Positions 50,501-63,715 are shown, numbered from the stretch's first letter. The stretch: DNA of 64,000 bases from Gymnorhina tibicen (GCA_013399875.1 VXAZ01000560.1:1902576-1966575); one strand, 5' to 3'. Notes: generated from the sequence alone by a model not told the origin. Numbers and translations are program-made.

Positions 50501-53500
50501 GATGAGGATTTAGGAATAAACACAGCTGTGGGCTCAGCCAACTGCTCCGTGTGTGCAAACAAAACACAAGAGGCACAAAGATAAACCCTGCACTCGAATG
50601 AAAATGAGTAAAAAGCACAAGTCGGAGCAAGGTTCATAAAAATACCTTTGGGCCAAATTTAACACCCCCAGTCCTTGTACTCACAATGTAACTGATGGCA
50701 TCAGGAACATTTTTATCCTGGATTTTAAACATGGTTTCTCTCAAATTCCCTTTCTCAGTGACAGCAGATGAGGTGATGCTGGGTGCAGAACCCCTGCACT
50801 GAGGGCTCTCAGAGACTTCTCGTTACAGCACAGCTCACACAAGGTACTCGCTGGCTGTTTTTAAGAACAAAGATCATTGTTCAGCTCAACAGAATAATCC
50901 TATCAAAATGGCAGCACAATGTTGTGCTGCTGTTTTCACTGGGGTCCCTGTCAAGTTGCATCAGTTGAAACGCTGAGAGGTTTAATTTCCCTGACCTGTC
51001 ACACTGCTCACTGTGCCCCGGAGCTGCCAGTCAAGCTGTGCTGCTTCTGCTGAGATGCTGTTTGTGCTTTGCTGGGTTTGCTGGTGGTGCCAGCCCTGAC
51101 ATTCAATTTTCCTGGTTTTTGAACAGCCCAAACTCACTGCTGTCACTGCATGTGCAGCCTAATCTTACTGTCCTCACACTCTGCCTCCTTTCACTCCTGA
51201 GACCTCTCTATGTTGTACTTGGAAATCAGCAGTTGTCTGGGTAAAAAAAGGATGTGGCAACTGGCTTTTCCAGAGGTATAAGCTGCTCCTTGGCTGTGCC
51301 TGATGGTTTGTCTGGGATAACTGGCCCTGAAAGTCACTCTGGACAAGTCCACCTTGATGCAGCTGCAATGCTTCTGTCCACAGGCTCCCGTATTCCTGAG
51401 GGCTTCAACCATGACCCAGGGAGCTTCCAGAATAAGATCCACAGGGAAAGAAACTGTGGAAAGGAAACCCTCCCTCAGCTGAACTGTAAATCTCTGTACG
51501 TACCAGTATAGAAGAGCAAAAGCTCCATTTTTGCACAGTCACTTTGCAGAGGATAACCACATATTAAAGAATCACATTCATTGCTACAGCCCATTGTAGA
51601 AAGAGGGTTTATTAATCCTGCTAACTTTCTCGTAAACATTAAATAACCTCCAATATGTTTAGCATATCTTCATTTTTTAATTTGGTAGGTGGCTGCCTGA
51701 CCCCCTACTGGAGGCACAGTCCTTGGTTAGCAGCACTAACCTGCCCTCCCTCCAGACAAAGGTAATATTTACCTCTGTTTGCATTCTGACACATGCCAAG
51801 CAACGAGCTTGAGCTCTTGGGATCAGCTTTATTTATCCTCTAATTTTCCCACAGCATTTCAAAACCCACTTGGGCTTGAATGATCCTGCAGCCATTTGCA
51901 TTTATCATTTGACACATGTCAGATCAAACAACTGTGAAATATCAAACAGGCCTCCAGCATTTTGCTTTTGTGTAGTTTATTGAATCTCTGGGATAACATT
52001 CCACAAAAAGCAGTATGGAAGTTCCTAATCTCACCAGGCCCCAGCCAGGGGTTGTTTGTTGTACTGGGAGGCTGGATACAGGGGGAAAAAGGAAAATGTT
52101 CTTTATGGTGGAACTGTGTTGCTTTTCACACCTCTTGTGAGAAGCTACACAATAAGCCACGGAAACAACCTCGACCCCTAAGTGTTTAGAAATCTGCATT
52201 TACTGAGTGAGCAGCACATAATGAATGGATTGAAAGAGACCCAGCAAGGAAACCCAGTCTGTACCACTATGTGATTACCTTCTGATGCAGTTACTGGCAG
52301 TACTGGGGTGGAAGTGTTACCATCCAGAACGTCCTAGTGAAGGTGCTGCTGGAATTATTACCTGGACAAGTCCTGCAGTCGCCCTGGCAGGGAGGAGGAC
52401 ACAGCGTGGGATGAAAAGCAGACCTAGAGAGGGTCAGGCTGGACCTTTCAAATATCACTCAGATTTGAACTGCAGGATTTTAACTTGCCTCTAAAATTTC
52501 AAATCAGATTCCAGTGTAGAAAACAGCTGGATTTTTCCCCAGGTATTGCCAAATCCAAACAGTTCACATTGGCTTTGCCCTTTCTCAAGGCTGGAATCCC
52601 AGCTGGCACAGAGAGTGCCAGGCAGTGGCACTGACGTAAAGATGAGGCCAAAGGCACAGGCAGGGCCTCTTCCTGACAGGGTATTGGATAACACCAAAGC
52701 ACATCCTTCTTCTCCTGTCACATCCTGGGAGGGAGCTTAAAGAACTGGAGAGTCTCTTTCAATCTACAGACCAAACTAAGCCCTGTGGAGGGGAACACTA
52801 TTTTTAACCCAACACCACAGCATTAATGAAGAGGAATAATCACTCAGTCCCACAGTTCTGCCCACACCAGGGTGAGGCTCAAGGCCTCATTTCAAAGCAT
52901 TCACAGCCTACACTCGATGCCAGATTCTGAAGCCAGGCACACACCAGTGCAGCCACTAAGGCCCACTTCCCAGAAGGATTCCATTTCAAGCAGAATCCTT
53001 TCCAAGGGCTCGGGCAGCAGGGATCCGTTTTAGAAGGGTTCCTCTGGACACTGGACCATGATAGAACAGCGTAGGGGCACTTGGACAGCACAGAAAGGTT
53101 CTGCATTCAAGAGATTTTGACTTAAAAGTGCTTAAGAGACACATGGAACTGAAATGCATCAGAACACAAAATAACCACTCATGTGAACATTCAGTTTGTG
53201 GATTACCTGCATGACAGGCTGTCATTCCTCACTCTCGCCCTGTGAGATCTCTTCACCTGGGTGGGTCTCATGGATTTCTTTCCTAAGAGTTGCTCTTTAC
53301 TTCTTTGGAACCATCATATTGTCTTCTCCACATGAGTGAAGCCTGGGCCTCTCTGCAGGACTCTTGGAGCAGCTGATGACACAGTGGTTGCTTCCCTTCT
53401 TTTAATTTGCACGGTAAAAATCTGTCAGCAGATCGCACCTGAAGGGGTGAGGATGGCAAGGTCTGCAGCTCAGGGGCCTGACTGACCCCAGCTGGGGCCC

Positions 53501-55094
53501 TTGGCCAAACTTCCTCGAGCCGTGATTGAAGCTTCTCTTGCACTGGGGCAGCGTGATGGGTTTGTCCCTGTGCTGCTGCCACGGGCTGAAGGACTCAGCA
53601 GTGCTTGGCATGGCCAAGGCACTTGATGTGGAGCCCTCAGAGGGCAGTTTTACGAGAATGCCTCAAGCCACAATCAGAGCTTAACATTACAGTGCCCACC
53701 GACCTGCAGCTGAGGAGCGTTAGAACTCCTGAGCTTTAACATTTTACTTCTTGGCTCACTTTGAATTAAATTTTAATTTGAGAACTTGGCAAACTGAACA
53801 ATTTGCTAAGTCTTGTATAACACAAGGATGGTCAGACAGTCTCACTGCAAAATCCTGCAGCAGTGTTTGTGTTATCAGAGCTGATTACTCAGCCACTGGG
53901 ATACAGAGTTCTTACAGCTCTGGTTTTAAAATGGATAATATGAAACTGGCAGTAACACTGGCTTGGAACAAAAATGCAACTATAAAGTACAAGTGTCACA
54001 AGGGGAGAAAGGCATTAAAAGGCCATGCAGGAAATGGGAACAAATCTCTGTGACTGTGTCATGCAAGCCCATGCAAGGTACAGAAAGTCCTTGAACTCTG
54101 TGCATCTATGTTTTACACCAAGTCAGTGTGATTGTCTGCTCCCTTTCCAGACTCCCTGCACCCTTGTGCTGAGTCTTGGTACCAGTTCAGCCAGAGAAAT
54201 CAAGGCCAGTTTGAGGATAATGATATAAATAGCAGGAAGTGAATGGAAACTTTGCTTTAGCTGTGTTGAGCTGCAAAGAGGTAAAAGTGCTGGTACAGTG
54301 CCAGCCAACCCTGCACATCTGTCCCTGTATAACCTGTACCTTTGCTATCCATTTGGAGTCTGTGGACTTCGTTTTTACACACTAATTGTATATTAAAATA
54401 GAGATATTAAAATTTATGAATACTTATTGGTTACAACACACTGGTCTCCAATTGCTTTTTCCCACTCTGTCTTTTCAGCTGACAGATTTTATCGTGCCCC
54501 TGAGTTGAGAACTGACACCCCACTATGTCAGAGTCGTTTTCTTGTTTGTTTCACTCTTTTTGTTATGATGTTTCTTCATTTTATTCCCATCAACTTTCAT
54601 TGTCTTTAATTATGTCCCTGAACTTGTAAAGCTATTTCTCCTAACAATGGGTACTTTGGAAATGGCAACAATTGCTTTTCCATGAACTACAAGGCAGGAA
54701 GTGCATTGTTTCTTTAAAAAAATTACCAGATGTTTTTCAGGGCTAACTACTAGCATTAAAAAAAAGTCAGAAACTATTATTTTCCAAATAACCCAAGTCT
54801 AATTTTGTTATTGTGTGACTCCTGTTTGCATTTAACTGGTAATTGCAGTCTATGCCAATACTAAAGAAGGAATTTCTCTCAAGCTAAGTGTGTGAAGTCC
54901 ATCTATGTGAACACTGAATTGACTCCACGGACTCAAGTGCATCTGAGTGAATTATGTTATTCCTTGTGCTGTTCCTGCCAGTCCAAATACTGGCACTGGG
55001 GTACCTGCAACTGGTTGTCTTGTGTTCTCTGACTGGAACAAATGAATATTCCTTGTCCCTGAGTGTAGAGATTACTGACAGAAAATACCCAGTA

Positions 55095-55262
55095 CTTCAC
55101 GGCAAAGTGACTGCATTTTATTTCTCATTAAAAATTAAAATGTATACTTAAAATGATAAAAGTGTATTTTTAACATGGTCGGTACAGTAAGAAGAAATTA
55201 CGCGCATCACACATGCCTGGAAATTTGTTATCCCTGGTGTTCCCAGGTCCCACGCCTCTGGA
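55095..55262 (-). other. FGGY: FGGY 3' UTR (approximate)
   Basis: The sequence runs from the FGGY stop codon to just past AATAAA on the minus strand (plus-strand TTTATT at 55117-55122), giving a short 3' UTR of about 150-165 bases. The end is inferred from the hexamer only. Confidence 0.5.
55117..55122 (-). terminator. FGGY: Candidate poly(A) signal of FGGY
   Basis: AATAAA on the minus strand, about 140 bases after the stop codon. It is the first canonical hexamer met in transcript direction. Confidence 0.55.
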
Positions 55263-56417
55263 TCACAAGCTCTTCATGATGGAACGATACTCTCTCTGGT
55301 GTTCCACAAGCTTCAAAAATACTTCGTATTTCTTGTCATAAAATCTGTGTAAGAAGGTTAATGTCAACAAAGCCCGAGATGTGAAGATTTAAATCCCCTG
55401 CAATATATATGTTTAGTTGCTTCTCTTAGCATTAAGGACACTTTGACTCTTTCCTAAGTACAGCTGCTGCCAGGACGAGAGCCCTCCCTGTGTGCTGCCG
55501 GAGCAGTTCCCACCAAACCAGTGATTTCCAGTTGCAGTTCCACCTTTCATTTCCCTACAGCCAGCTTGGGTTCTCAGTTTCCCCCAGAGCTCTCTCAGAG
55601 AGTGAGGAGCCACTGGAGCTTCGCAGAATTCATTCAGGTGGGAAAAGCCCTGCAAAATCCCTGAGTCCCACTGTTCCCCCAGCACTGCCAAGGCTGCCAC
55701 TGACCCATGTCCCCAGGTGCCACATGCACACGGCTTTTAAATCCCTCCAGGGATGGGGACTCCAACACTGCCCTGGGCAGCTGTGCCACGGTTGGGCAAC
55801 CCTCTCCGTGAAGAAATTTTCCCAAATATCCAATCTAAACTTTCCCTGGCCCAGCCTGAGGCCGTTCCCTCTCCTCCTGTCCCTGTTCCCTGGGAGCAGA
55901 GCCCGACCCCCCCGGCTGCCCCCTCCTGTCAGGGACTTGTGCAGAGCCACAAGGGCCCCCCTGAGCNCGCCCCCGCCGCCGCCAGGGGGCGCCCGCGCGC
56001 CGCCGCCCACGGAACCCGGAACCCTCAAAGCTCTAACATAAATTACCCTTAAAGGACGATGTAATACAACAAAATCCTTCAAAATTAATAGGGACAATAC
56101 TTCAAAATATAGTATTTATAACAGTTCAAATATAATAGAAATAATTAAGCCTTAAAAATTAATATAAATAATCCTTAGAAAAACAGTATGAACAATTCTT
56201 AAAAATACAATATACTATGACTCTTAGAGTATCTGTATGCTAAACACTACTGCACTCGAGCAGGGCTATAAAGAGGCCCACCCCAACCTCATCTCCAGAC
56301 CCCAGCTTCATCTCCCTTGAACTGTGCCAGCAGAACACACCGAGGCCAGCGTTACCTTTTATGCTCGTGGTTGGGCTGCACAACTCTCCCGATTTTCCCC
56401 ATTTTCGCCATGGCCTC
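55263..56417 (-). CDS. FGGY: FGGY carbohydrate kinase, last two coding exons (gene continues right of window)
   Basis: Penultimate exon 56356-56417 (62 bases, acceptor CCTAG, donor GTAACG) reads EAMAKMGKIGRVVQPNHEHK. The last exon 55263-55344 (82 bases) reads FYDKKYEVFLKLVEHQREY, then RSIMKSL and TGA at 55263-55265. The phase-2 junction codon is Arg. Both match the C-terminus of vertebrate FGGY (human: EAMAKM..., YYDKKYQVFLKLVEHQKEY). FGGY is a cytosolic FGGY-family sugar kinase reported to phosphorylate D-ribulose. Only the C-terminal tail is here; catalytic parts are outside. The exon before it (an ASGDF-like segment in human) was not found up to 64000. The same order and strand relative to HOOK1 is seen in human, with FGGY 3' end facing HOOK1 5' end. 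Confidence 0.93.
55621..55966 (-). mobile_element. CR1 retroposon in the last FGGY intron
   Basis: The plus strand is the reverse complement of CR1. Landmarks are CAGAATTCATTCAGGTGGGA (3' end), AAATCCCTCCAGGGATGGGG, GGGCAGCTGTGCCACGGTTG, GAGGCCGTTCCCTCTCCTCC and CTGTCAGGGACTTGTGCAGA. The copy ends abruptly at the N at 55967, where CR1-like sequence stops and an extremely GC-rich segment begins. It is in the same orientation as FGGY. Long open frames on both strands across it are incidental. Confidence 0.95.
55979..55992 (+). promoter_or_regulatory. CTCF-like core motif
   Basis: CCGCCAGGGGGCGC matches the vertebrate CTCF core (CCNNNAGGGGGCGC type) almost perfectly. It lies 12 bases after the N at 55967 in a GC-rich patch of about 60 bases inside the last FGGY intron. 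Occupancy is unknown. Confidence 0.55.
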
Positions 56418-59400
56418 CTAGGAAAAGACAAACACCAACTGGAAAAGCTTGTTTTGATTTAAAATACTTTTTGACAAGAACAAGATGTTTCAAAACCAAT
56501 CGGAACATTAGTGATGTATTTTGTTTCGGCTGAACAGGCCAGATGGCAGCAAATATGTTCAATCCCATTATAAAGTAGTCAAGAGAACAAAGCGCTGCGG
56601 ACCCTCAGTAACCAAAATCTGTTCCTCTCTCTCACTGGGAGTCCCAGGCGAAACAGACTTATCTTTTATTATTTACTCTAACCAAAGGAAATGTTAAACA
56701 CTGCGTCCCCAGAGGGGAGGGTTCTCAAATAAAATGATAACTGTACTTGAGATCCTGTAATCAGATTCTGAGAGTATCGGTTCCCTGCAGCAAGGGAGGG
56801 CTCGAGGGTGCTGCACAAGCTAAAGGTAACCTGGGAAGGTCTGTTCTGGAGCTCACAGCTGCCCTCACATTCCAGCACAAAGGTGCAAGAGGCAAACTCT
56901 GATCCTGCTCTGCTTTTGGCCAAAATAAAGTCAGAGCTCACAGAATCCCCTGAAGAAGGAGTCTCTGGGACAGTCACATGTGGAAGGGAGAGGGACAAGC
57001 AGTTTGGTTCTTCTCCCGATCTCTGTGAGATTCTGATTTTCCGTGGATCCTCCCAAGCAATCCCACTGGAATGAGAATCACCAAAGTTAAGAGAGGGCCG
57101 AGCTCTCAGGATACCGTGGTGGCAGCAGACACTGATTCCACAAGGAGAATCAAAGCAACAGCTTTTAGATGGGAGAATGTTAAGAACATCAAAGGTCAGG
57201 ACTCAAGAATCAGCGTGTGACTAAATCAGTGTTCAGAGTTTCTGAGCAGGACCCTGAGCCTGTTTTAATGCAGTGCCTAAGAATGAGGACAGCCCTGGAG
57301 AACAGGCAGCCCGTGCTGCTGCTGGAACCTTCCAGCCAGCTGCTACAGCTGGATTTTTAAAAGGTTTGGACGATTGTACAGGCTGGAATACCTGCTGCAG
57401 TGAAATCTGTGCTTTCCACTAATCCAGCACTTGACAGCCGAGGATCTCACAGAACCTGACAGCATGAATGAGCAATGTCAGTGCAGTGTCACCGTCCCAG
57501 GGCAGGCTCTACCAAAGGGAAAAGCATTGCCAGGTGTGCAGTCAGGACTTGACTCTGCTAAGGGTGCTGATAGACCAGCAGGGAATATTTCTGTGCTATC
57601 ATATGCCCATTCTCCTTCATATGTGCAGACGTTGATTGTACTTCGATTCCCCAAGAAGCACCCTTGAAATAACATTTCCAGAGAGATAGCGTGTTCTTTT
57701 CCCTGGGACATGTGAGCCTGCTGGCACTGAGACTCTGCACACCAGCCAGATTAAAATACTGCCATGGAAAGGCTGATATCCTTCCCAGTAAGAGAAATGG
57801 GCATTTTATTCCCTGTCCTTTAACAGGTGACCCTGACAATGCCCAAGCATTGTCCCTGTTTACAATAGTCAGTCTCTCACAACTCCCTTACGCGGCCAGC
57901 TGGATTTACAGACTATCCAAAAAATGAATGAACACTCAGAAAAAAATCCCTCGAAGTAAAAGCCAATTCCCTCTGGTACAATGGCTACTGCTTTTCCATT
58001 GTGCCTTAGGGAAAACAAAGCCCCCTGAAGCACTCTCTCACTAATGCAAGAGTCACCTTCCTTTCTGCTCCCTGCTTTACACCTCCTTTTGAACTGCCCT
58101 GGAGACACTGCATGAAAATTAACCCACAACATCCGAAGTGTCTAAACAGGCAAATTCATTTTTTATCACAGCTGCAACAAAAATGAAAGGGAGGGCCAGG
58201 CTTGGCATTCCCCTCTCCGTGCACACTCAGGACCAGGACACGAACAGCACCATTCCCAGGGTGTGTTCTGCCTCTGACACAAGTGCCCCACGCACTCGTG
58301 TTGTGCTTTACTCTTCCAGCTTCCAGAGCAGAACACGCCTTGCTGCTCTTTGGGAAGTCAGCCAGCTGTGAGATAAACCTGTCTCCAGACAGGTTTTATT
58401 TTTACACTGTTACTCGGGGAACTCCAGGTCTCCTGGGCTGGTCCAAGAACAGACCCCAGATCACCCAGTGCCCCCCGTGCCTCCAGCTGGACCCAGCTCT
58501 CACACCTGGCACTCGGGAGCTGCTCTTCAAGGGGTCAAGCCAAGGCTGCCCAGAGCCTCCCACTCTCCCTGTGAGGTCTCCCCAGCCTGGAAGCGCCGGC
58601 ACAGAGTCCCCACCCTCAGGGAGCCCGAGAGGTGTCACCACTCCCGTGGCGCTGGGAGCAGGACGGGCTGGACAGGTCCCAAAAGGAAAACTGGTCACTT
58701 AGGACCTGATCTCAGCTAGGAATCAGAGCCTGGCTGCTGCTTCTCTTCTGCTGGTCCCCCCCCATCCACCCTGAGCTAAGGAGGAAGATTCCCAAGTTTA
58801 TCAGTTTTCCAGTTTAGCAGCTAAAATACTTCGGTGTTTTTAAATCTACTGAAAATACACAGACCTTTGAGAATCTACAGCAACTACCACGGTTCTGTGG
58901 AATAACATGGCAAAAAAATACACAGCCAGCAATTTTCAACAACTCACCCATTCTATGTTGCTCAAAATACCCTAAATTAATTCCCTCTCTCAATTCACAT
59001 TTTAGTTGTGTGTTTTTCTGTGTTTTAAAGTCAGTTTGGTCATTGTTAGCTTGAACAAAAAAACTTTACTCCCAGAGGAGAGTCTTTTCAACAATTTTCT
59101 GGGGACAAAGAAGAACAGAACATTGAAAATATGAATTTATAATGAAATGGGAAACAAAGGAACATTAGAATTGCATTACTGAATCGGATCAACCTTGTGC
59201 ACTGCTCTGTCTCCAACAAAGCCTTAAATATAGCAAAGTGATAATACTGCCGTTCAGAAATAGTTTGTTTGAGGGTTGACATCCAAATCCATAATTCCAG
59301 TCACCAAGGATTTCACAATCTTAATTTGAATGACGCTCTATCGTCTTTGTTTGCCAGTCTAGACAGTACAATGAATACAGTGATTTAAAACACAATGAAT

Positions 59401-60250
59401 TCTCTCTTAAAACAAAATATTTTGTAAAATTGCTTTTTAATCATTTCTTTTCTCTCTTTCCATAAAGGCTATGCTATAAATAAACCCTGAAAGTTCGCAT
59501 TTGATCATCGTTTCTAAAGGCTGGGCAAGAGGCAAGTGAAGGGTTTACACAGAAAAAAAAGAGAGGCACTGTGGAGCAGAAATAAAGGGATGCATTCATG
59601 ATTTCTAACCTTTTGTTGGAGTGTCAGCACTGAGACAGATACAAGCCAGTAAACACTCTGCTCTCCATGGAGAGACCCAGTCCAGCGGGGTTATCCCTGC
59701 CCGGGAAAGGAGCAGGGAACCAAACTCCCCAAGGCCCACCAAGATCTCAGGACAAGGCACCGTTCTGCTGCCGGGAAGGTCAGGAGCCACTCAAATCCAC
59801 TCGGTCCTGGTGGCTGAATTCCACTCTCCAGCATCATCTGGGGCACGGGATCCAACACTCATCCACTTCAGGAATCCAGGGCAGCCTCAACAGGCAGTGG
59901 ATCTCCACGGGAAACCCTATGGAACCCAGGGAAAATCCTACCTCCTAGGGAAGCCCAACATTGATACAGCATCTAAAAGCTGGAAATTTCAACTGTTATC
60001 CCTTCAAAAATGGGAAGGAAAAGGTTTTTAACCCTGTGTGGGAGGAGGCACCAGGAGAAGCCCATCAGCCTGGCACAGGGAGGTGCACACAGGGAATAGC
60101 TTCAGGCTGGGAGACCCATCTTCCCTGATTCCCTGCGCCTTGGGATCCTCCAAGAGCTGCCTCACAAAACCCAGCACGATCCTGCTCATCCCACGAGGGG
60201 AGCCCGTGTCCCTTGGGACTGCAGAGGGAGGCCAGTGAAGCCCACTTGTG

Positions 60251-60345
60251 AATAGAATCGCAGAATCACAGAATCAACTGGGTTGGAAGAGAACTTTGAG
60301 ACCATCAAGCCCAACCCAGAATAGTCCCCAAGTCTGATTTTCAGC
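60251..60345 (-). mobile_element. CR1 3'-end fragment in FGGY intron
   Basis: AATAGAATCGCAGAATCACA, then AACTGGGTTGGAAGAGAACT and GACCATCAAGCCCAACC form the reverse complement of a CR1 terminus. About 95 bases; the left limit is clear and the right limit approximate. Confidence 0.85.
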
Positions 60346-63300
60346 AGTGACTCAAGGACTGATGAGGTTGAGTATTACTGAAAATTAAAGGGATGTGAGC
60401 TCTTAAAGTACACAACAGATGAGAAATCACATTTAGGGACATCAGCCTGAGTTTGAAAAGTCAAGTAACAAAATCCCAACTGGCCTTTTTCTTTATTTTG
60501 AGACTTTAAAAATTGTATCCAAAGTTAAAAGGATAAGGCATCCGAGCACAAATGCAATTTCCCAGCTGTGTTCTCCCCACTTAGTCATTTTGGTAATCCC
60601 AATAAATGCTTGGACTTTTACCTAAGGTAGTTATTAACAGTGAAACAACCACAGATCATTTGAAGCTTTCCTGTCCAGTTTCAGTGGCTGAAAGCATGTG
60701 GCTGCACAGGGAACAGCAAAGCACCAAACTGGGGGGATGTGATGCTCACACTCAGGCCAGTCTCACCTCTCCAGTGTTTCTGTTCAGTTTTCCTGTCACA
60801 GATCCAGCAGCAGGAGGAAAATAAAGTAGAAGTTGCCCCATCACAACAGGCTGAAATGTAGGAACGTTCTTCCCACCAGATCTGTCCTGACTGCAGGACT
60901 CAGCAGGTGTTAAGAACCTTCAAACTGTCAGACTTTCCTTACACTTCTAGTCCTCACAACAAATAAAATAAATAATGTTCTGTGTAATAATTTTAACTGT
61001 TTTGCAGCAGTAAAGAACCTCCCTCTGCTCATCTGTATTCTACACACACAAGCTCAGCTAACAGATGTCTTTAGCATCATTTTAAGAAGTCCAGCCACAG
61101 ATATATTTGGATTTGAGGGGCGTAAATAGATTTCTTGAAATGCTGATGTTGAAGAAATACTTTTAAACTTTTATAAGAATTTTAAGCAAAGCTGCTATTT
61201 CCTTCTAGGCTTTTATTTAGGGATTGCTTGTTCCACAGCCTGGAGATGCAAAATTCATCTTATCTGTGTTTACAGGAGTTACATGAGTGTATTTCTGTAA
61301 CACAGGCCTAGCAGAACATTACTTTTTAGTGGTATATGACTGCATGAAGAAAGCATGTGATGGACCATATACAGTATTTTTCTAGTGGTTTTTTTCCCCC
61401 CCCTTAAATTTGTTTGAGTTATAGGGGCAGATCTTGGCAGCGTGCACAAAGCCCAGAATCTGTAACTCAATTCTCTGTGGGTTTCTGGATGGAGCGAGCC
61501 AAGTTTTAAAACACATTATGGATAAATATTAAAGCTGAGCAAAAATTTCACACCTAAGACCAAAGTGTGAAAATTTGGCTTTGATTCATTTAGTGAAAAG
61601 GTGGAAAATTTCACACAAGCTTGTATTTTCCTTTTGCCCTGATCCAGCATAGATTTCTGTGTCTGTGTCAAACCTCAGAGAGAGAGAGGGAGTTTTTGTC
61701 TGTCTGTGTGTGCACAGGAGATACAGAGGAGGAGGGAGAAGAGGATGGAAGGATGGAGGGCTGGCAAGCAGGACACCTGCTCAGGACCTGAGCCCCAGTC
61801 TGTCTGCCAGGAAAAGTCACTGGCCTTTGGAATCTCTCTGTCCACACATTCAGTAACAGCACTGGCCCTTGGAGGAGTATTTTATACATTTGTTTGTTAA
61901 CCTGAGGCAGCTCAGAAGAAGCCCAATGTTATTGTACCCTTCAGCCACCCAACTTGAGCTGACAGGGGCCAGCTGGATGGATCCTGAGCACTGAGACAAG
62001 GTGGATTGCTGGTTCCAGCACTGCATCAGATTCCAGAAAGTTTCAAGAGATTCCTGGAGTTATCTGGGACATGTAATTTACTCTTTCAATTTTCAGTTAA
62101 AATTCTCTCTCTGCAGGGCTGTGCCACTTCCCCAGTTTGGTTTGGCTGGGGCACAGGGTTTGCACACTCGAGGTGTGTCCCCAGTTTTGCACTTTGGGTG
62201 CCACATGGAACTCCCAGCCTTCCTGCACCTTCCATATCCCACTGAAGGATGGATCACCCGACCTGTCCTGCACCACCAGAGCAGCTTTTCACTCCTTAGA
62301 ACCAGAACAAATGGCAAAGAGCTCTCACAGCAGCAGAGACAAGCGCAGGTAAGGCCACAGGAGCATTTCTGCCTCCAGAGCACTGATTTGCCTCTGCCTC
62401 AGTGGCTCCACAGTGCCAGCCAGGCTATGGTCACCCAGTTTGGTGTCCCAGAGCCCAGCCACGCTGGCCAGCCACAGGCACAGCCCTAAGAGGAGCAGCA
62501 GTGGCAGGGCAGCTGCTGGAAGGGTGCCTTGCCATGCCAGCCATGATATTAATTACTTATTCCGCAGCCCAAATTTAGAACGGGACGAGGGTCAGCTCTG
62601 ATTGCCACATCATCTATCAGCTGGAAACTATGTTTGGGTCTAAGCTCCAGCCACTCTGCTACTAAACATAGGTTGGTTAGTTGTTGATTTGAGTCTGCAC
62701 TCCCCCAAGTTGCCTCTGACTATCAAATAATTAAGCAGTTTGCTTTGTGAGGGCTCTGTTGCTGGCACCTCTTCGTTCCCAAAGCTGCTTGGACAAAAAC
62801 CTGGTGGCTTAGCAGGGGTTTCAGCTTCCCTGGGCAATGGAAAGAGCCCAAGTGCTCAGCTCCTGGAAGCTCTGCCAGCTTCCCAGATTGCTGGCACTGG
62901 GTGCCATGAACCAAGTCTATGGGCACCATCCGAGCAGTTTGGGGCAGGGTTTAGCTGCTCTGCCCCTGACATGAGCCCGTGCAGCTTCTCCATGAAGGGC
63001 CTGTTCCCTTCAGTGGCTGTGTGTGAAGGTCCCAGCCCAGGCCGTGGTGCTGATGCCACAGCTGGAACAGGCTCCTGACTCCAGCACTGGCAGCACATCT
63101 CCCTCACCCCTTCTGAGGTGGAATAAATTTAACCACACACAGCATCGCTGTTATCATGGACTAAGAAGGTTTGCCCATAGAAACCACATGAAAATATATT
63201 GATTTTAACAGTTTTTAGGCTTGGAAATGTTATGCTGACAGGCAGCTGTGTTTAACAGAACACAAGCTCACCTGGGAGTCAGGAGAGCGGATTCCTCCAC

Positions 63301-63569
63301 CAGCTCCCGATGCAGGGCACTGCCCAATCAGCCCTCTCCCTACTCGTCCCTCCTGGGCATGGAGCAAACTAATCCAGGGACTGCTCCTCTGCATAACCTG
63401 CAACACATTGCTTGGCTTCCCTGGCTCCCTCCTCAGCCTCTGCTTGTGGCATCTGTCCCAGTGATTTTACCCTCAATTTTTGCTGGCAAGGCCTTTGGGA
63501 CAGGCGGGGCAGGTGTGTGATTCCACATGGACACACACACCAAAAACCCAGCTGGACACACAGAAATCC

Positions 63570-63715
63570 CTCTCTGTGAGGGTGGGGAGGCCCTGGCACA
63601 GGGTGCCCAGAGAAGCTGTGGCTGCCCCATCCCTGGAAGTGTCCAAGGCCAGGCTGGATGGGCTTAGAGCGCCCTGGGATAGGGGCAGGTGTCCCTGCCC
63701 AAAGCATTCCCAAAG
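63570..63715 (+). mobile_element. CR1 fragment in FGGY intron
   Basis: CTCTGTGAGGGTGGGGAGGC, CATCCCTGGAAGTGTCCAAG and GGCCAGGCTGGATGGGCTTA are CR1 3'-part landmarks. The copy lacks the terminal ATTCTATGATTCT-type end, so it is truncated at both ends. Antisense to FGGY. Confidence 0.85.

Larger units (their letters stand above)
35790..55090. other. HOOK1-FGGY intergenic region, no exon recognised
   Basis: About 19 kb, mostly AT-rich. I recognise no protein domain, tRNA or rRNA. The longest frame (37040-37615, plus strand) starts in a T-rich tract giving a Phe/Leu-rich peptide and continues into an unrelated GC-rich segment; it looks incidental. Only one short CR1 fragment (47473-47508) and one small tandem duplication (44333-44398) stand out. 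Non-coding RNAs or enhancers cannot be excluded by eye. Confidence 0.5.

Noticed and set aside
55490..56097. Open frames of about 155-183 residues on both strands
   Set aside because: They lie across a CR1 copy, the N at 55967 and a GC-rich patch inside an FGGY intron; Pro/Arg-rich products of repeat DNA.
58200..58720. 166-residue plus-strand frame and overlapping minus-strand frame in the FGGY intron
   Set aside because: Both strands are open because the segment is GC-rich; neither shows FGGY or another known protein, and no exon phase fits.
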